Shown piece by piece: positions 40,858-49,817 of a stretch of 49,833 nucleotides of DNA. Source of the stretch: Lachnospiraceae bacterium (lineage in GTDB: Bacteria; Bacillota; Clostridia; Lachnospirales; Lachnospiraceae). A model generated the notes under the pieces. The model did no database searches. It had not been told where the DNA came from and saw nothing but the letters and a program-made list of their open reading frames with translations. The position numbers and the translations under genes were made by a program. The stretch is taken from the NCBI GenBank assembly GCA_024689465.1, contig JAILDL010000090.1, forward strand, positions 1 to 49,833. Direction: 5' to 3'. The stretch's first letter is position 1; each line of letters begins with the position of its first letter.

Positions 40858-43376
40858 GATGTCTTGGGTTTATTTTTCTTATTCCGAACTTTTTCCTTGG
40901 CCTGCGCATACATCTGCTCCAGGCCGCTTCCTTCGGAATAGATCACATAGGCGGAGGAAACGTAGGGCGTACAAGGCATATTGTCAACAGTTCCGATATC
41001 CAGGATCGCGCGGATCAGCCTCTGTTCCAGTTCCCGCACTTCTTCTTCCTTGTCAAACTGGCGCAGGATCGCAAACTGGTCCCCGCCGGTACGGGCCGCT
41101 ATTCCGGTCACCCCCAGGGTCTGGCGGATCACGTCACCCACACGGATCAGCAGGTGGTTTGCCCATTCCCTGCCGTAGTCTTCGTTATACTGCCGGAATC
41201 GGCAGATATCCAGGTAGATCAGAGCATAGTCCTTCTTTCGGAACAAAAAGCCCTCTGTATAACGGATGCTCTCTTCCAAAAGGCCTCGCATGTTCAGCAG
41301 TTCCGTCATGGAATCCACATAGGACATCATCTCCACATGCTCCGCCTTGCTGGTCTGATTGGTCACATCCACGAAATAGCCGATGAGACCGCTGATCTCT
41401 CCGTTTCGGTACAGCGGCATCTTGCTGGCTAAGATATCCCTCTCGCTGCCCTTGCAGATACACTTTCCGGGAACGGCACTGGTCGCCTCCCCGTTTTTCA
41501 GGATCTTCAGTTCATCTTCCAGGAAGGGTCCCGGATCTACATGCCAGCCCATTTCTTCATCAGTTTTGCCCACCAGTTCCCGAATATCCCGGATTCCGTA
41601 ATAGTCCAGGAAGGTCTGGTTGGCTCCCAGGAAGCGACGGTTCTTATCTTTCCAGAACAGACCGATGTCTGCATTCAGTACCAGATTCTGCCACAGCGTT
41701 TCAGAATCGATATCGCTGATCTCCTGCTCCATACCCGTTCCGTTGTTGATGTCCGCATCACCTGCCACCGCAGTGGAGCGCACCAGGGAAAGGATCAGGT
41801 TTCCTCCCATACTGGGCATGCCGACCACGATCTGTACCACCCAGATAAAACGACCCTCCAGATTGCGGAGCCTGTAACGGAAGCTCAGATACCCGTTCTC
41901 GGAGTTACGAAGGCGTTTACGTACCGTCTTTACATCCGCAAATTCCCGGTACCGCTGCCGGTCCTCAAAATACACGAAATTGTCCGCAAGGGCGTTGACG
42001 GTCTCCACGAAGGAATCCTTTTCGATGGAGGAAATGATGTGGTTCTTATTATATAAAGTCTGGATGTTGTCCTGATCGATATCGATCAGATCCACCCGGT
42101 CATAGATCGTATAGAATACCTGCAGTGCCTCGTTCAGTCTCTGGCGCTTCAGCATGGTGGGATTGTTGGAAAGATTCCGGAAGCTGGCCAGCAGAGCGCA
42201 GCCATCCTTCCATGTAGCAACGCAGCGCATTCTGGCCGTACAGAAATGTCCTGCATAGCTCATATCCAGATGTTCTTCTTCCCCACTGGTACGGGCCTTG
42301 TTCATGATCGCCCGCAGCTGCGCCGCCAGGCTGGAATCCCTGCGGATCCGTGCCTTGGTCTCCTCCAGATTGGCAATGCCGATGGTGCGCATTTCCTTGC
42401 GGAAGGACTCATTGGTCAAAAGGAAGTCGATGTCTTCCCCCTTCATCTCCAGGATGCAGAAGGGCACACCGGAACGCTCCAGACCGTCCTTCGCTTCCGT
42501 GATCCCGGAGATCATGGAACCGTCCAGGAAATTAATGGCTCCCAGGTCATCGTAGTATTTTCGCATGCCAACAGGTTCCATCTCGATTCCCTGATCTTCC
42601 AGGGTATTGAGACACTCCTCCAGCGGCATGGGTTTTCCAAAGAAATATCCCTGCAGTTTTTCGCAGCCCACATTGGAAAGAAAGCTGGCCTGTTCCGCCG
42701 TTTCCACCCCCTCTGCCAGGGTCTGCATGTCGATATGTTTGGCCATATCCACTATGGCCGTGATGATCTCCCGGGATTTGCGTCCGCTGTCGCTGAGGAA
42801 CTTCATGTCGATCTTCAGCTCATCGAATTCAAAATCCTTCAGGATGTTGAGGGAGGAATATTCCGAGCCGAAATCATCCATCCAGACCTGATAGCCCATG
42901 CTGCGGATCCGCTCCACCTGCTGCTTCATAAAATCAGGATCGGAAGCAACAGCGCTCTCGGTGATCTCAATATTTACAAGCTCCCGGGGCATACCGGCAG
43001 CAATAACGGTTTTTTCGATAAAAGCGGGAATATCACGTAAGTTGAAATCCAGACGGGAAAGATTAAAAGAAACCGGCACAAATGGATCGTTCTGGGCTCT
43101 GGCTTCCTTATAGGCGCGGCAAACCAGCTCCAGTATCCTGCAATCCAGCTTCTGGATCAGGCGATGCTCCTCTAATACCGGAATAAAAACACAAGGGGAT
43201 AACAGCCCCTTATCAGGATCGTTCCAGCGCGCAAGGGCTTCAAACCCGCACAGTTTACGGGTCATGGTCCGGATGACCGGCTGGTAGTACGCTTCGATCC
43301 ACCCCTCATCCAGAGCCAGCTGGAAATTTTCCACAATGTAGCTCTTGAGATTCTCTGACTCACTCATCTCATGCAT
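40854..43376 (-). CDS. EAL-PAS-GGDEF protein with reversed domain order
   Basis: An 840-residue soluble protein. First an EAL phosphodiesterase domain: EAL at 46-48, SFNLSRLDF, IEITES, DDFGSEYSS, LKIDMKFL, LAEGVET, GCEKLQGYFFGKP, apparently complete. The middle holds one or two PAS-like domains (FRYRLRNLEGRFIWVVQ; NADIGLFWKDKNRRFLGANQ). At the end is a GGDEF domain whose motif is GGDQF (764-768), probably inactive. The usual order is GGDEF then EAL; here it is reversed. I place the start at the ATG 43376 with GAGGT upstream. An in-frame GTG at 43445 falls inside a hairpin and is rejected. It is coupled to the active cyclase downstream. Confidence 0.9.
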   Translation of the reverse strand: MHEMSESENLKSYIVENFQLALDEGWIEAYYQPVIRTMTRKLCGFEALARWNDPDKGLLSPCVFIPVLEEHRLIQKLDCRILELVCRAYKEARAQNDPFVPVSFNLSRLDFNLRDIPAFIEKTVIAAGMPRELVNIEITESAVASDPDFMKQQVERIRSMGYQVWMDDFGSEYSSLNILKDFEFDELKIDMKFLSDSGRKSREIITAIVDMAKHIDMQTLAEGVETAEQASFLSNVGCEKLQGYFFGKPMPLEECLNTLEDQGIEMEPVGMRKYYDDLGAINFLDGSMISGITEAKDGLERSGVPFCILEMKGEDIDFLLTNESFRKEMRTIGIANLEETKARIRRDSSLAAQLRAIMNKARTSGEEEHLDMSYAGHFCTARMRCVATWKDGCALLASFRNLSNNPTMLKRQRLNEALQVFYTIYDRVDLIDIDQDNIQTLYNKNHIISSIEKDSFVETVNALADNFVYFEDRQRYREFADVKTVRKRLRNSENGYLSFRYRLRNLEGRFIWVVQIVVGMPSMGGNLILSLVRSTAVAGDADINNGTGMEQEISDIDSETLWQNLVLNADIGLFWKDKNRRFLGANQTFLDYYGIRDIRELVGKTDEEMGWHVDPGPFLEDELKILKNGEATSAVPGKCICKGSERDILASKMPLYRNGEISGLIGYFVDVTNQTSKAEHVEMMSYVDSMTELLNMRGLLEESIRYTEGFLFRKKDYALIYLDICRFRQYNEDYGREWANHLLIRVGDVIRQTLGVTGIAARTGGDQFAILRQFDKEEEVRELEQRLIRAILDIGTVDNMPCTPYVSSAYVIYSEGSGLEQMYAQAKEKVRNKKNKPKTS

Positions 43377-43397
43377 TGTCCTATACCTCAAATCATA

Positions 43398-43487
43398 TTT
43401 CTCCCCCCGGAGAAAAAATATAGCTGTGCCCGTGTCCACAGGCACAGCTACAGCTGTATTTTACCATATTGTTTACGAAAATAACAA
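43398..43487 (-). promoter_or_regulatory. Promoter, terminator-like hairpin and second hairpin before the EAL-PAS-GGDEF gene
   Basis: Minus strand, in order: TTGTTA (43487-43482), 18 bp, TAAAAT (43463-43458); then TAGCTGTGCC/GGCACAGCTA (43450-43441 with 43430-43421) followed by TATTTTTT; then TTTCTCC/GGAGAAA (43415-43409 with 43404-43398). The first hairpin certainly looks like a terminator. It may end the pot operon, whose last stop is at 43528, or act as an attenuator, because the promoter lies upstream of it. Confidence 0.65.
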
Positions 43488-43527
43488 TTAGTCAGAATAC
43501 TGAATCTGCCTTCCTTTTATAGGGCAA

Positions 43528-44580
43528 TTAGTATGCCTTCACCTTGGTCCAGACATCCGCAAAGTACTTCTTGGTCTCCGTATCCTGATAACCGAATACT
43601 TCGTTCAGCGGGTTGTTGGTATCCGGAATGGTGTAAGCGCTGACGCCCTCGTAAGTGGAAACGCACATCTCCTCATATGCGCTCTGTACGGGAGAAAGGT
43701 AACCAACCTCTTCGGTATTGGCCAGGGCGTTCTCCTCATCCAGCATGAAGTTGATGAAGTTGTGTGCCATCTCGGTCTGGGTGCAGTTTTTGGTGATGAC
43801 CATGCAGTCATACCAGATATTGGTTCCCTGGGAAGGGATCAGGTATTCCAGATTCTCGTTTTCCGTCATCATGTAAGCGGCATCACCGGAATAAACCACA
43901 GCCATGGCCTTGTTTCCGGAGATCATGTTATCGATAACGTCATCTCCTACGTATACGGGATCCATGGTATCTCTCTGCTCTACCAGCCAGTTGTAAGCCG
44001 CATCGATCTCAGCGGTATCGGTGGTATTCATGGAATAACCCAGCGCCTTTAAGGCGATCATCAGAGAATCACGCTCGGAATCGTACATGTAAATGTTTCC
44101 TGCGTACTTGGTGTTCTTTAAAAGATCCCAGCCTGCAGCAGTGTCTGCTTCATCCACAACGGTGGTGTCATAGATGATACCGACAGAGCCCCAGAAATAG
44201 GGAACGGTATAGGTGTGCTCGGGATCGTACGCTGCCTGTTCCATCACCTGATCCATCAGGTTGTCGGCATTGGTGATCTTGGACCAGTCGATCTCAGCCA
44301 GATAATTTTCCTTGATCAAACGCTCGATCATATAATCGGAAGGAACCAGGATATCATACTGTTCCCCGCTCATGATCTTGGTGTACATGGACTCGTTGGA
44401 GTCAAAGGTCTCATATACAACCTTGCAGTTAAATTCTTTCTCGAATTTCGACAGCAGGCTCTTATCAATATACTCACCGGCATTGTAAACCTTCAGTGTG
44501 GTGGCATCAGAGCTGCCGCAACCGGTAAGCATGGATAATGCCAGTGCAGCAACCAGGACAAGGTTACCTAATTTCTTCAA
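43528..44580 (-). CDS. potD: Spermidine/putrescine-binding lipoprotein PotD
   Basis: A 350-residue polyamine-binding protein with lipobox SMLTGCG (Cys21), then LKVYNAGEYIDKSLLSKFEKEF and YDILVPSDYMIERL, the usual PotD opening. It delivers spermidine or putrescine to PotBC. The start codon is TTG at 44580: TTGA overlaps the potC stop, and GGAGGAG sits eight bases upstream. A TTG start gives exactly the right signal peptide. Fourth and last gene of the operon. Confidence 0.93.
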   Translation of the reverse strand: MKKLGNLVLVAALALSMLTGCGSSDATTLKVYNAGEYIDKSLLSKFEKEFNCKVVYETFDSNESMYTKIMSGEQYDILVPSDYMIERLIKENYLAEIDWSKITNADNLMDQVMEQAAYDPEHTYTVPYFWGSVGIIYDTTVVDEADTAAGWDLLKNTKYAGNIYMYDSERDSLMIALKALGYSMNTTDTAEIDAAYNWLVEQRDTMDPVYVGDDVIDNMISGNKAMAVVYSGDAAYMMTENENLEYLIPSQGTNIWYDCMVITKNCTQTEMAHNFINFMLDEENALANTEEVGYLSPVQSAYEEMCVSTYEGVSAYTIPDTNNPLNEVFGYQDTETKKYFADVWTKVKAY

Positions 44581-45392
44581 TTTACGTTCTCCTCCATTTT
44601 GACTTTCTTTTCTTTTCTCTTGTTATATATAGCAGGAACCACATTTCCGACGATCAATGCTACCAGAATGACCGCGATCACGATGGTGGACAGGGCATTG
44701 ATGGTGGGGTTGGTCCGCTTTGTCATGTTGTAGACGATGATGGAGATATTCTGCACACCGTTTCCGGTAACAAAATAAGAGATCACAAAATCGTCGAAAC
44801 TCATGGTGAAGGCCAGCAGGATACCTGCATAGATCCCCGGCTTGATGCTGGGAATGATGACCTTCGTCAAAGTCTGGAAGGGCGTGGCGCCCAGATCCAT
44901 GGCTGCATTGGCCAGGGAGTCATCCAGGCTCCGTACCTTCGGATAAACACTGGTGATCACGTAGGGGGTGCAGAAGGCCACGTGGGCAAGCAGCATGGTC
45001 ACATAACCCTTTGCGATCATCATGGATGAAAACAGGATCATCAGGCCGATGGCCGTTACAATATCCGGATTCATGATGGGGATATTGTTGATGGACAGCA
45101 GTGTGTCCCGTAAAACCTTCCGGTTCTTACTCAGGCCGATGGCCGTAATGGTGCCCAGTACCGTAGCGATGGCCGTGGCAAAGATCGCGATGCTCACGGA
45201 AACATACACCGCTGCCATGATCTCCTGATCCTCTATGAGCTGGGTGTACCAGCGCAGGGAGAATCCCGAGAAATTCGTCAGTGACTTGGACGAATTAAAG
45301 GAGAAGACCACCATGACCACAATGGGCACATAGAAAAACAAAAAGCACAGGGCGATGTACAGGATGGAAAACAGTTTGCCGTGTTTTTTCAT
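44577..45392 (-). CDS. potC: Polyamine ABC transporter permease PotC
   Basis: A 271-residue permease with six membrane helices and the EAA-type loop NAAMDLGATPFQTLTKVIIPS. LAFTMSFDDFVISYF is typical of PotC. It pairs with PotB in the polyamine importer. Its ATG overlaps the potB stop (ATGA), with GGAGGCGG before it. Ends in the overlap with potD. Confidence 0.93.
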   Translation of the reverse strand: MKKHGKLFSILYIALCFLFFYVPIVVMVVFSFNSSKSLTNFSGFSLRWYTQLIEDQEIMAAVYVSVSIAIFATAIATVLGTITAIGLSKNRKVLRDTLLSINNIPIMNPDIVTAIGLMILFSSMMIAKGYVTMLLAHVAFCTPYVITSVYPKVRSLDDSLANAAMDLGATPFQTLTKVIIPSIKPGIYAGILLAFTMSFDDFVISYFVTGNGVQNISIIVYNMTKRTNPTINALSTIVIAVILVALIVGNVVPAIYNKRKEKKVKMEENVN

Positions 45393-46219
45393 AAGTCACC
45401 GCCTCCTTCCTGCTTATCCAGTTTCTTGGTAATGTTGATCATCAAAAGCATCAGGATCGCCAGAAGCAGGGAGATGGCACTGCCGAAGTTCCAGTCTCCG
45501 ATGGAAACGAACTGATTCTCGATCAGGTTACCGATGAGCACGTACTGTCCGCCTCCTAAGAGCTTGGGAATGACGAAGGTGGAGATGGACAGCAGAAATA
45601 CCATGGTCACACCGTTGATCACGCCGGGGATGGACAGGGCAAAGGTAACTCTCCAGAAGGCCTGCCATCTGTGGGCGCCCAGGTCGTAAGCCGCTTCGAT
45701 CAGGGATTTATCCATCTTCGACAGGGAAGTATGGATGGGGATCACCATAAAGGGAAGCAGATCGCAGACCAGGCCAAGAATAACGGAAAAGTCCGTATAC
45801 ATCATGGTGATGGGGTCCAGCCCGATCAGTGTCAGGAAGCTGTTGATGATACCGTTATCGGATAAAATGCTGATCCACGCATAGGTGCGCAGCAGCGTGT
45901 TGATCCACATGGGGATCGTAACAAACAGGATCAGGATCGCCTGGGCTCTCTCCGAAAAGGAAGCGATCACATAAGCCAGCACATAGCCCAGAAGCAGGCA
46001 GATGATGGTGGTGATCAGACCAAGACGGAAGGAACGGACAAATACCTGAATATAAATGGGTTCTCCGATCTTCTTAAAGTTCTCCAGGGTAAAACGGATG
46101 TTTACCAGAGAGTTGCCGCCGGTGGTGACCGAGTACAGAACGATCAGAAGGAGCGGTACGATGATCAGCAGAAAAGACCAGAGAATATATGGTTTCACCA
46201 GATTTTTGAATTGTCTCAT
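45389..46219 (-). CDS. potB: Polyamine ABC transporter permease PotB
   Basis: A 276-residue permease with six membrane helices. Markers: PMWINTLLRTYAWISIL, typical of PotB, and the ATPase-docking loop EAAYDLGAHRWQAFWRVTF. It starts 7 bp after the potA stop and overlaps potC by four bases, so the operon is tightly coupled. Confidence 0.93.
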   Translation of the reverse strand: MRQFKNLVKPYILWSFLLIIVPLLLIVLYSVTTGGNSLVNIRFTLENFKKIGEPIYIQVFVRSFRLGLITTIICLLLGYVLAYVIASFSERAQAILILFVTIPMWINTLLRTYAWISILSDNGIINSFLTLIGLDPITMMYTDFSVILGLVCDLLPFMVIPIHTSLSKMDKSLIEAAYDLGAHRWQAFWRVTFALSIPGVINGVTMVFLLSISTFVIPKLLGGGQYVLIGNLIENQFVSIGDWNFGSAISLLLAILMLLMINITKKLDKQEGGGDL

Positions 46220-46226
46220 CGCTTTC

Positions 46227-47279
46227 TTAATACTCCATGGTGTACATAACGTGAATCAGGTCCGGATCCACACACAGACCTACCTTCTTACCTACCTCAT
46301 GCATATCGGTGGTATGGATCTTGTACATACGCTTATCCGTTTCTACCATGATCTCGTAATGAACGCCCTTGAAGACCACGTTCTTTACTTCCCCCACCAG
46401 CTGGCCTTTTTCAGGCTCTACAATATCAATATCCTCGGGACGGAGAACCACTTCGATCCCCTCGTTTTCCTTGAAACCTTTATCCACACAGGGGAAGTCC
46501 ACGTCGTCGAACCGTACCAGACAGTCGCGGATCATGTTTCCTTCGATGATGTTGGACTCGCCGATAAAGTTGGCGACAAAGCGGTTTTCCGGCTCGTTGT
46601 AGATATCTACCGGGGTACCGATCTGCTGGATCTTACCTTCGTTCATGACCACCACGGTATCGGACATGGACAAAGCCTCTTCCTGATCGTGGGTTACAAA
46701 GATGAAGGTAATACCCACCTCCTGCTGGATCTTCTTTAATTCCACCTGCATTTCCTTACGCAGCTTCGCATCCAGTGCGCCCAGCGGCTCATCCAGAAGC
46801 AGCACCTTGGGTTCGTTGACCAGCGCTCTCGCAATGGCAACTCTCTGCTGCTGTCCACCGGAAAGCAGAGTAACGTCTCTCTTGTCAAAGCCTTCCAGAC
46901 CTACCAGCTTCAGGGTCTTCTTGACCTTCTGATCGATGATGGTCTTATCCACCTTCTTGATGTTCAGGCCGAAGGCTACGTTGTCATATACATTCAGGAA
47001 AGGGAACAGGGCGTATTTCTGGAATACGGTGTTGACCTCTCTCTTATAAGGAGGCACTTTGGAAATGTCAATGCCGTTAAACAGCAATTCACCGCCGTCT
47101 GCCTCAATGAATCCGGCGATGATCCGCAATATGGTGGTCTTACCGCATCCCGACGGACCAAGTAAGGTCAGAAATTCGTTCTCATAGATGTTCAGATCGA
47201 TTCCTCTGAGGACCTGCTGGTCATCAAACGTCTTGGTAATACCCTTTAACTCAATGATGCAATTTCCCATATCTGCCAT
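46227..47279 (-). CDS. potA: Polyamine ABC transporter ATPase PotA
   Basis: A 350-residue ATPase that powers polyamine import. Walker [12 protein letters not shown], signature [15 protein letters not shown], Walker [13 protein letters not shown], switch His in VTHDQEEA, then a C-terminal TOBE-type regulatory domain ([17 protein letters not shown]). The ATG at 47279 follows GAGGAGG. Upstream in-frame codons lack a site. The first gene of potABCD; a TAGAAT box near 47325 may be its -10. Confidence 0.94.
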   Translation of the reverse strand: MADMGNCIIELKGITKTFDDQQVLRGIDLNIYENEFLTLLGPSGCGKTTILRIIAGFIEADGGELLFNGIDISKVPPYKREVNTVFQKYALFPFLNVYDNVAFGLNIKKVDKTIIDQKVKKTLKLVGLEGFDKRDVTLLSGGQQQRVAIARALVNEPKVLLLDEPLGALDAKLRKEMQVELKKIQQEVGITFIFVTHDQEEALSMSDTVVVMNEGKIQQIGTPVDIYNEPENRFVANFIGESNIIEGNMIRDCLVRFDDVDFPCVDKGFKENEGIEVVLRPEDIDIVEPEKGQLVGEVKNVVFKGVHYEIMVETDKRMYKIHTTDMHEVGKKVGLCVDPDLIHVMYTMEY

Positions 47280-47455
47280 GGCAATTCCTCCTCGCAATAC
47301 AGGTTTGTACGCAAATCGACTTATTCTATCATGCAATCTTCCCATTTGTATATATTACAATTTGCTGATTTTGGACCGCTGTTTTTGCCTGCTTCTCTCT
47401 GTATGGAATACCCGGTTCGGAGGTGTTTGGTTTATTCCTTTTGAAGATATAAAAA

Positions 47456-47479
47456 AGAAGGGCCGTTTAAGGCCCCTCT
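47456..47479 (-). terminator. Terminator of the GH43 gene
   Basis: AGAAGGGCC (47456-47464) and GGCCCCTCT (47471-47479) pair with one mismatch over a 6-nt loop. On the minus strand TTTTTT follows. It lies 13 bp after the GH43 stop. Confidence 0.82.
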
Positions 47480-47492
47480 TATGTGCTCCGTA

Positions 47493-48914
47493 TTACTCCG
47501 TAAACAAAGTAAACGCAGCAAACTGCAGATGTCCGGTCCCTTTGAAGGTAAAATACAGCGCGTTTACGCCGTCCGGGATCATCAGATCCGCCTTATGATC
47601 CATCCATTCGTTGGAGGTATGCACCGGCACGCCCCCTAGCTTTTCACCGTCCCATGCGGTCCGCACTTCGATCTCGCCGTTTGCGTAGCCCTTGGTGCGA
47701 ACACCGACGGCCCTTATGCCCTTGCAGTCAAAGTACTTAAAGCCTGCGGTGGCACTGTCCCGCATATTGGCGATATAACCCAGGTTTTCATCGCCGTCCC
47801 GGCCTTCCTGGGTGATCTTGGGGAATCGGTCATCCATCCAGCCGCTCCAGGGAACAAAGGCCATCTCCGTATCCGTAAAGAGATTGCAGGCGATATAGGT
47901 GGGATATTCGCCGCTGCCCTTTAAGGGAGCGATGCTGCAGCAGGAAGTGATCTCTGCCTGATCGAAGGTGCCGTCCTCCTTTTCCCTTAATTTCTCAAAG
48001 CAGCCCTGACGGCTGTAATTGGTGCCGTTGGTGTGGCGGTGATAAAAGATGTACCAGCTGTCCTTTACCTGCACCAGAGAGCCGTGATTGTTGGCGCAGT
48101 AAAACATGGGCTTTTCCGCCGGCTTATAGCTGTCGATATGGAAATCCCCGTTGCTCACCAGAACGCCTGCATAGGTAAAGCCCTCCGTAGGCTTGTCGGA
48201 AATGGCATAGCCCAGCTCGTGACAGACCTGGGTGGAATAAATGAACCAGTATTTTCCGTCCTTCTTGCGAATGGAAGGTGCTTCAAAGAAAGCATGGCCT
48301 TCGAACTGCGTGCCGTGGCTGTATGCTTCTCCGGGAACAATGAATTTCGGCTCTTCCACGATGGTGAGCATATCCTTTCCCAGAACCGTTGCCATGGCGC
48401 CATGCCGGGACTTGTCCCCCACTGCGCAAAAGCCGGTATACAGATAGGTCCGGTCTCCTTCGGTGAGTACGCCGGGATCAAACTGAGGCTCATCCCCTTC
48501 CCGGGCACCCAACAGAGTACCGTCCTCATAATGTACCATGCCATAGAATTCATATTGTCCCGCAGGTGTATCACAAACCGCTACCGACACATTGCCCCGG
48601 TTACTCAGAACATAATACAGATAGTAACGGCCGTCCGGCCCCTGTGTCACATCCGGCGCATACAGGTTTCCCTGCAGATCTCCGTTTTCCGGATCCTGAC
48701 TCTTTTTGTAAATGACCCCTTCATAACGCCAGGTGCTCAGATCGTCCACCGGTGCGGAATAACATACATAATCCAGCATGCAATATACATCGCCGTTAAA
48801 TTTATCATGGGATCCGTACACATATACCCGATCCCCGAAAACATGAGGCTCTCCGTCGGGAACATATTCCCAGGAGGGCATATACGGATTCACTGCCTGT
48901 TTCAGATTTTCCAT
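47493..48914 (-). CDS. GH43-family glycoside hydrolase (xylosidase/arabinofuranosidase type)
   Basis: A 473-residue five-bladed beta-propeller hydrolase with a C-terminal beta-sandwich. Blade motifs include VFGDRVYVYGSHD, YAPDVTQGPDGRYYLYY (Asp region), FDPGVL, HAFFEAPSIRKKDGKYWFIYS with the likely acid Glu, and NNHGSLVQVKDSWYIFYHRH. It would release xylose or arabinose from plant hemicellulose oligosaccharides. No signal peptide, so it is cytoplasmic. The ATG at 48914 follows AAGGAG. Its promoter lies directly after the esterase stop and carries a palindromic operator. The C-terminal ~130 residues may be a CBM6-like module. Confidence 0.88.
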   Translation of the reverse strand: MENLKQAVNPYMPSWEYVPDGEPHVFGDRVYVYGSHDKFNGDVYCMLDYVCYSAPVDDLSTWRYEGVIYKKSQDPENGDLQGNLYAPDVTQGPDGRYYLYYVLSNRGNVSVAVCDTPAGQYEFYGMVHYEDGTLLGAREGDEPQFDPGVLTEGDRTYLYTGFCAVGDKSRHGAMATVLGKDMLTIVEEPKFIVPGEAYSHGTQFEGHAFFEAPSIRKKDGKYWFIYSTQVCHELGYAISDKPTEGFTYAGVLVSNGDFHIDSYKPAEKPMFYCANNHGSLVQVKDSWYIFYHRHTNGTNYSRQGCFEKLREKEDGTFDQAEITSCCSIAPLKGSGEYPTYIACNLFTDTEMAFVPWSGWMDDRFPKITQEGRDGDENLGYIANMRDSATAGFKYFDCKGIRAVGVRTKGYANGEIEVRTAWDGEKLGGVPVHTSNEWMDHKADLMIPDGVNALYFTFKGTGHLQFAAFTLFTE

Positions 48915-48939
48915 ACCCCAATCTCCTTTACATGTCCTT

Positions 48940-48992
48940 TGGTGTAACGTTACACCACCTGCCATTATAGGTGATTCTGTTTTTCGGCACAA
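48940..48992 (-). promoter_or_regulatory. GH43 promoter with an 18-bp perfect palindrome at the start site
   Basis: Minus strand: TTGTGC (48992-48987), 17 bp, TATAAT (48969-48964). Six bases on is TGGTGTAACGTTACACCA (48957-48940), a perfect palindrome with a central CG, the hallmark of LacI-family operators. It would cover the transcription start and block initiation. No matching regulator is in the window. Confidence 0.85.
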
Positions 48993-49001
48993 GCCCGGGA
49001 G

Positions 49002-49817
49002 TTACAGATTCTCCATCCAGCGGTGTGCCAGTTCAATCCAGCACTCGCAGGTGGGTTCCAATGCGCCGCCGTCCGCGGTCTGTGTCAGACGGTTCGCCAG
49101 ACCCAGGCCATGACCGCCTTTTTCAAATACATGATATTCCACCGGCACGCCGGCTTTTACCAGAGCTTCCATAAGCATCACACTATTCATCACCGGCACG
49201 GAACCGTCTTCAAAGGTGTGCCACATAAAGGTGCGGGGCGCATCGCTGCTCACCTGATCTTCCAGGCTCATCTTTGCCAGCATCTCGGGATCATCCTTCT
49301 TTTCACCAAGAATGTTCTCAATGGAGCCCCTGTGGGCATATTCTCCGGAAGTGATCACGGGATAGCCCAGCATCATGGCGCCGGGGCGGATGGCCTCCCC
49401 GGAAACGCCCAGCTTTTCCCCATAGTTTTCCTTATTCCAAAACAGACAATAGCTGGCAACCATGTGACCGCCGGCCGAGAAGCCAAGGGGCACGATCTTG
49501 TCCGCATCAATGTACCATTCTTCTGCCTTGCTCTTCAGGAAGGCAATGGACTTTCCCAGCTCCAGATTGGCCGTGGGGAATACTGCCGGCGCAACCGAAT
49601 AGTTCAGTACCGCCGCATGATAGCCCATCGCGGTAAACTGCAGGGCGATGATCTCCGCTTCTCTTCTGGACGTATAGGCGTAAGCCCCACCCGGGCACAC
49701 CAGCACCAGCGGCCGCTTGCCAATGCCGATCTCATCATAATGGTCCAGGATATAGGTGGTTAAAGCTGCATAGGGCTGGGAGCCCTCTACTTTGATGTCG
49801 ATCACTTCGGTTCTCAT
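49002..49817 (-). CDS. Alpha/beta-hydrolase esterase (acetylxylan-esterase-like)
   Basis: A 271-residue serine hydrolase. The oxyanion-loop motif is VCPGGAYAYTSRREAE, the nucleophile elbow is GFSAGGH, the acid probably lies in HTFEDGSVP, and the catalytic His is in KGGHGLGLA. This arrangement matches small bacterial esterases that deacetylate xylo-oligosaccharides, and a GH43 gene follows, which supports that role. No signal peptide. AAGGAG precedes the ATG at 49817, 16 bp from the window edge, so the upstream context is unseen. Confidence 0.87.
   Translation of the reverse strand: MRTEVIDIKVEGSQPYAALTTYILDHYDEIGIGKRPLVLVCPGGAYAYTSRREAEIIALQFTAMGYHAAVLNYSVAPAVFPTANLELGKSIAFLKSKAEEWYIDADKIVPLGFSAGGHMVASYCLFWNKENYGEKLGVSGEAIRPGAMMLGYPVITSGEYAHRGSIENILGEKKDDPEMLAKMSLEDQVSSDAPRTFMWHTFEDGSVPVMNSVMLMEALVKAGVPVEYHVFEKGGHGLGLANRLTQTADGGALEPTCECWIELAHRWMENL

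Noticed and set aside
39445-40941. A 498-residue plus-strand frame opposite the GGDEF gene
   Set aside because: Same reason; the minus-strand product has an intact GGDEF domain and a coupled start.
43376-43445. GTG start at 43445 extending the EAL-PAS-GGDEF protein
   Set aside because: It lies within the loop and arm of a terminator-like hairpin, and its first 23 residues show no EAL-family similarity. The ATG at 43376 has a better site.
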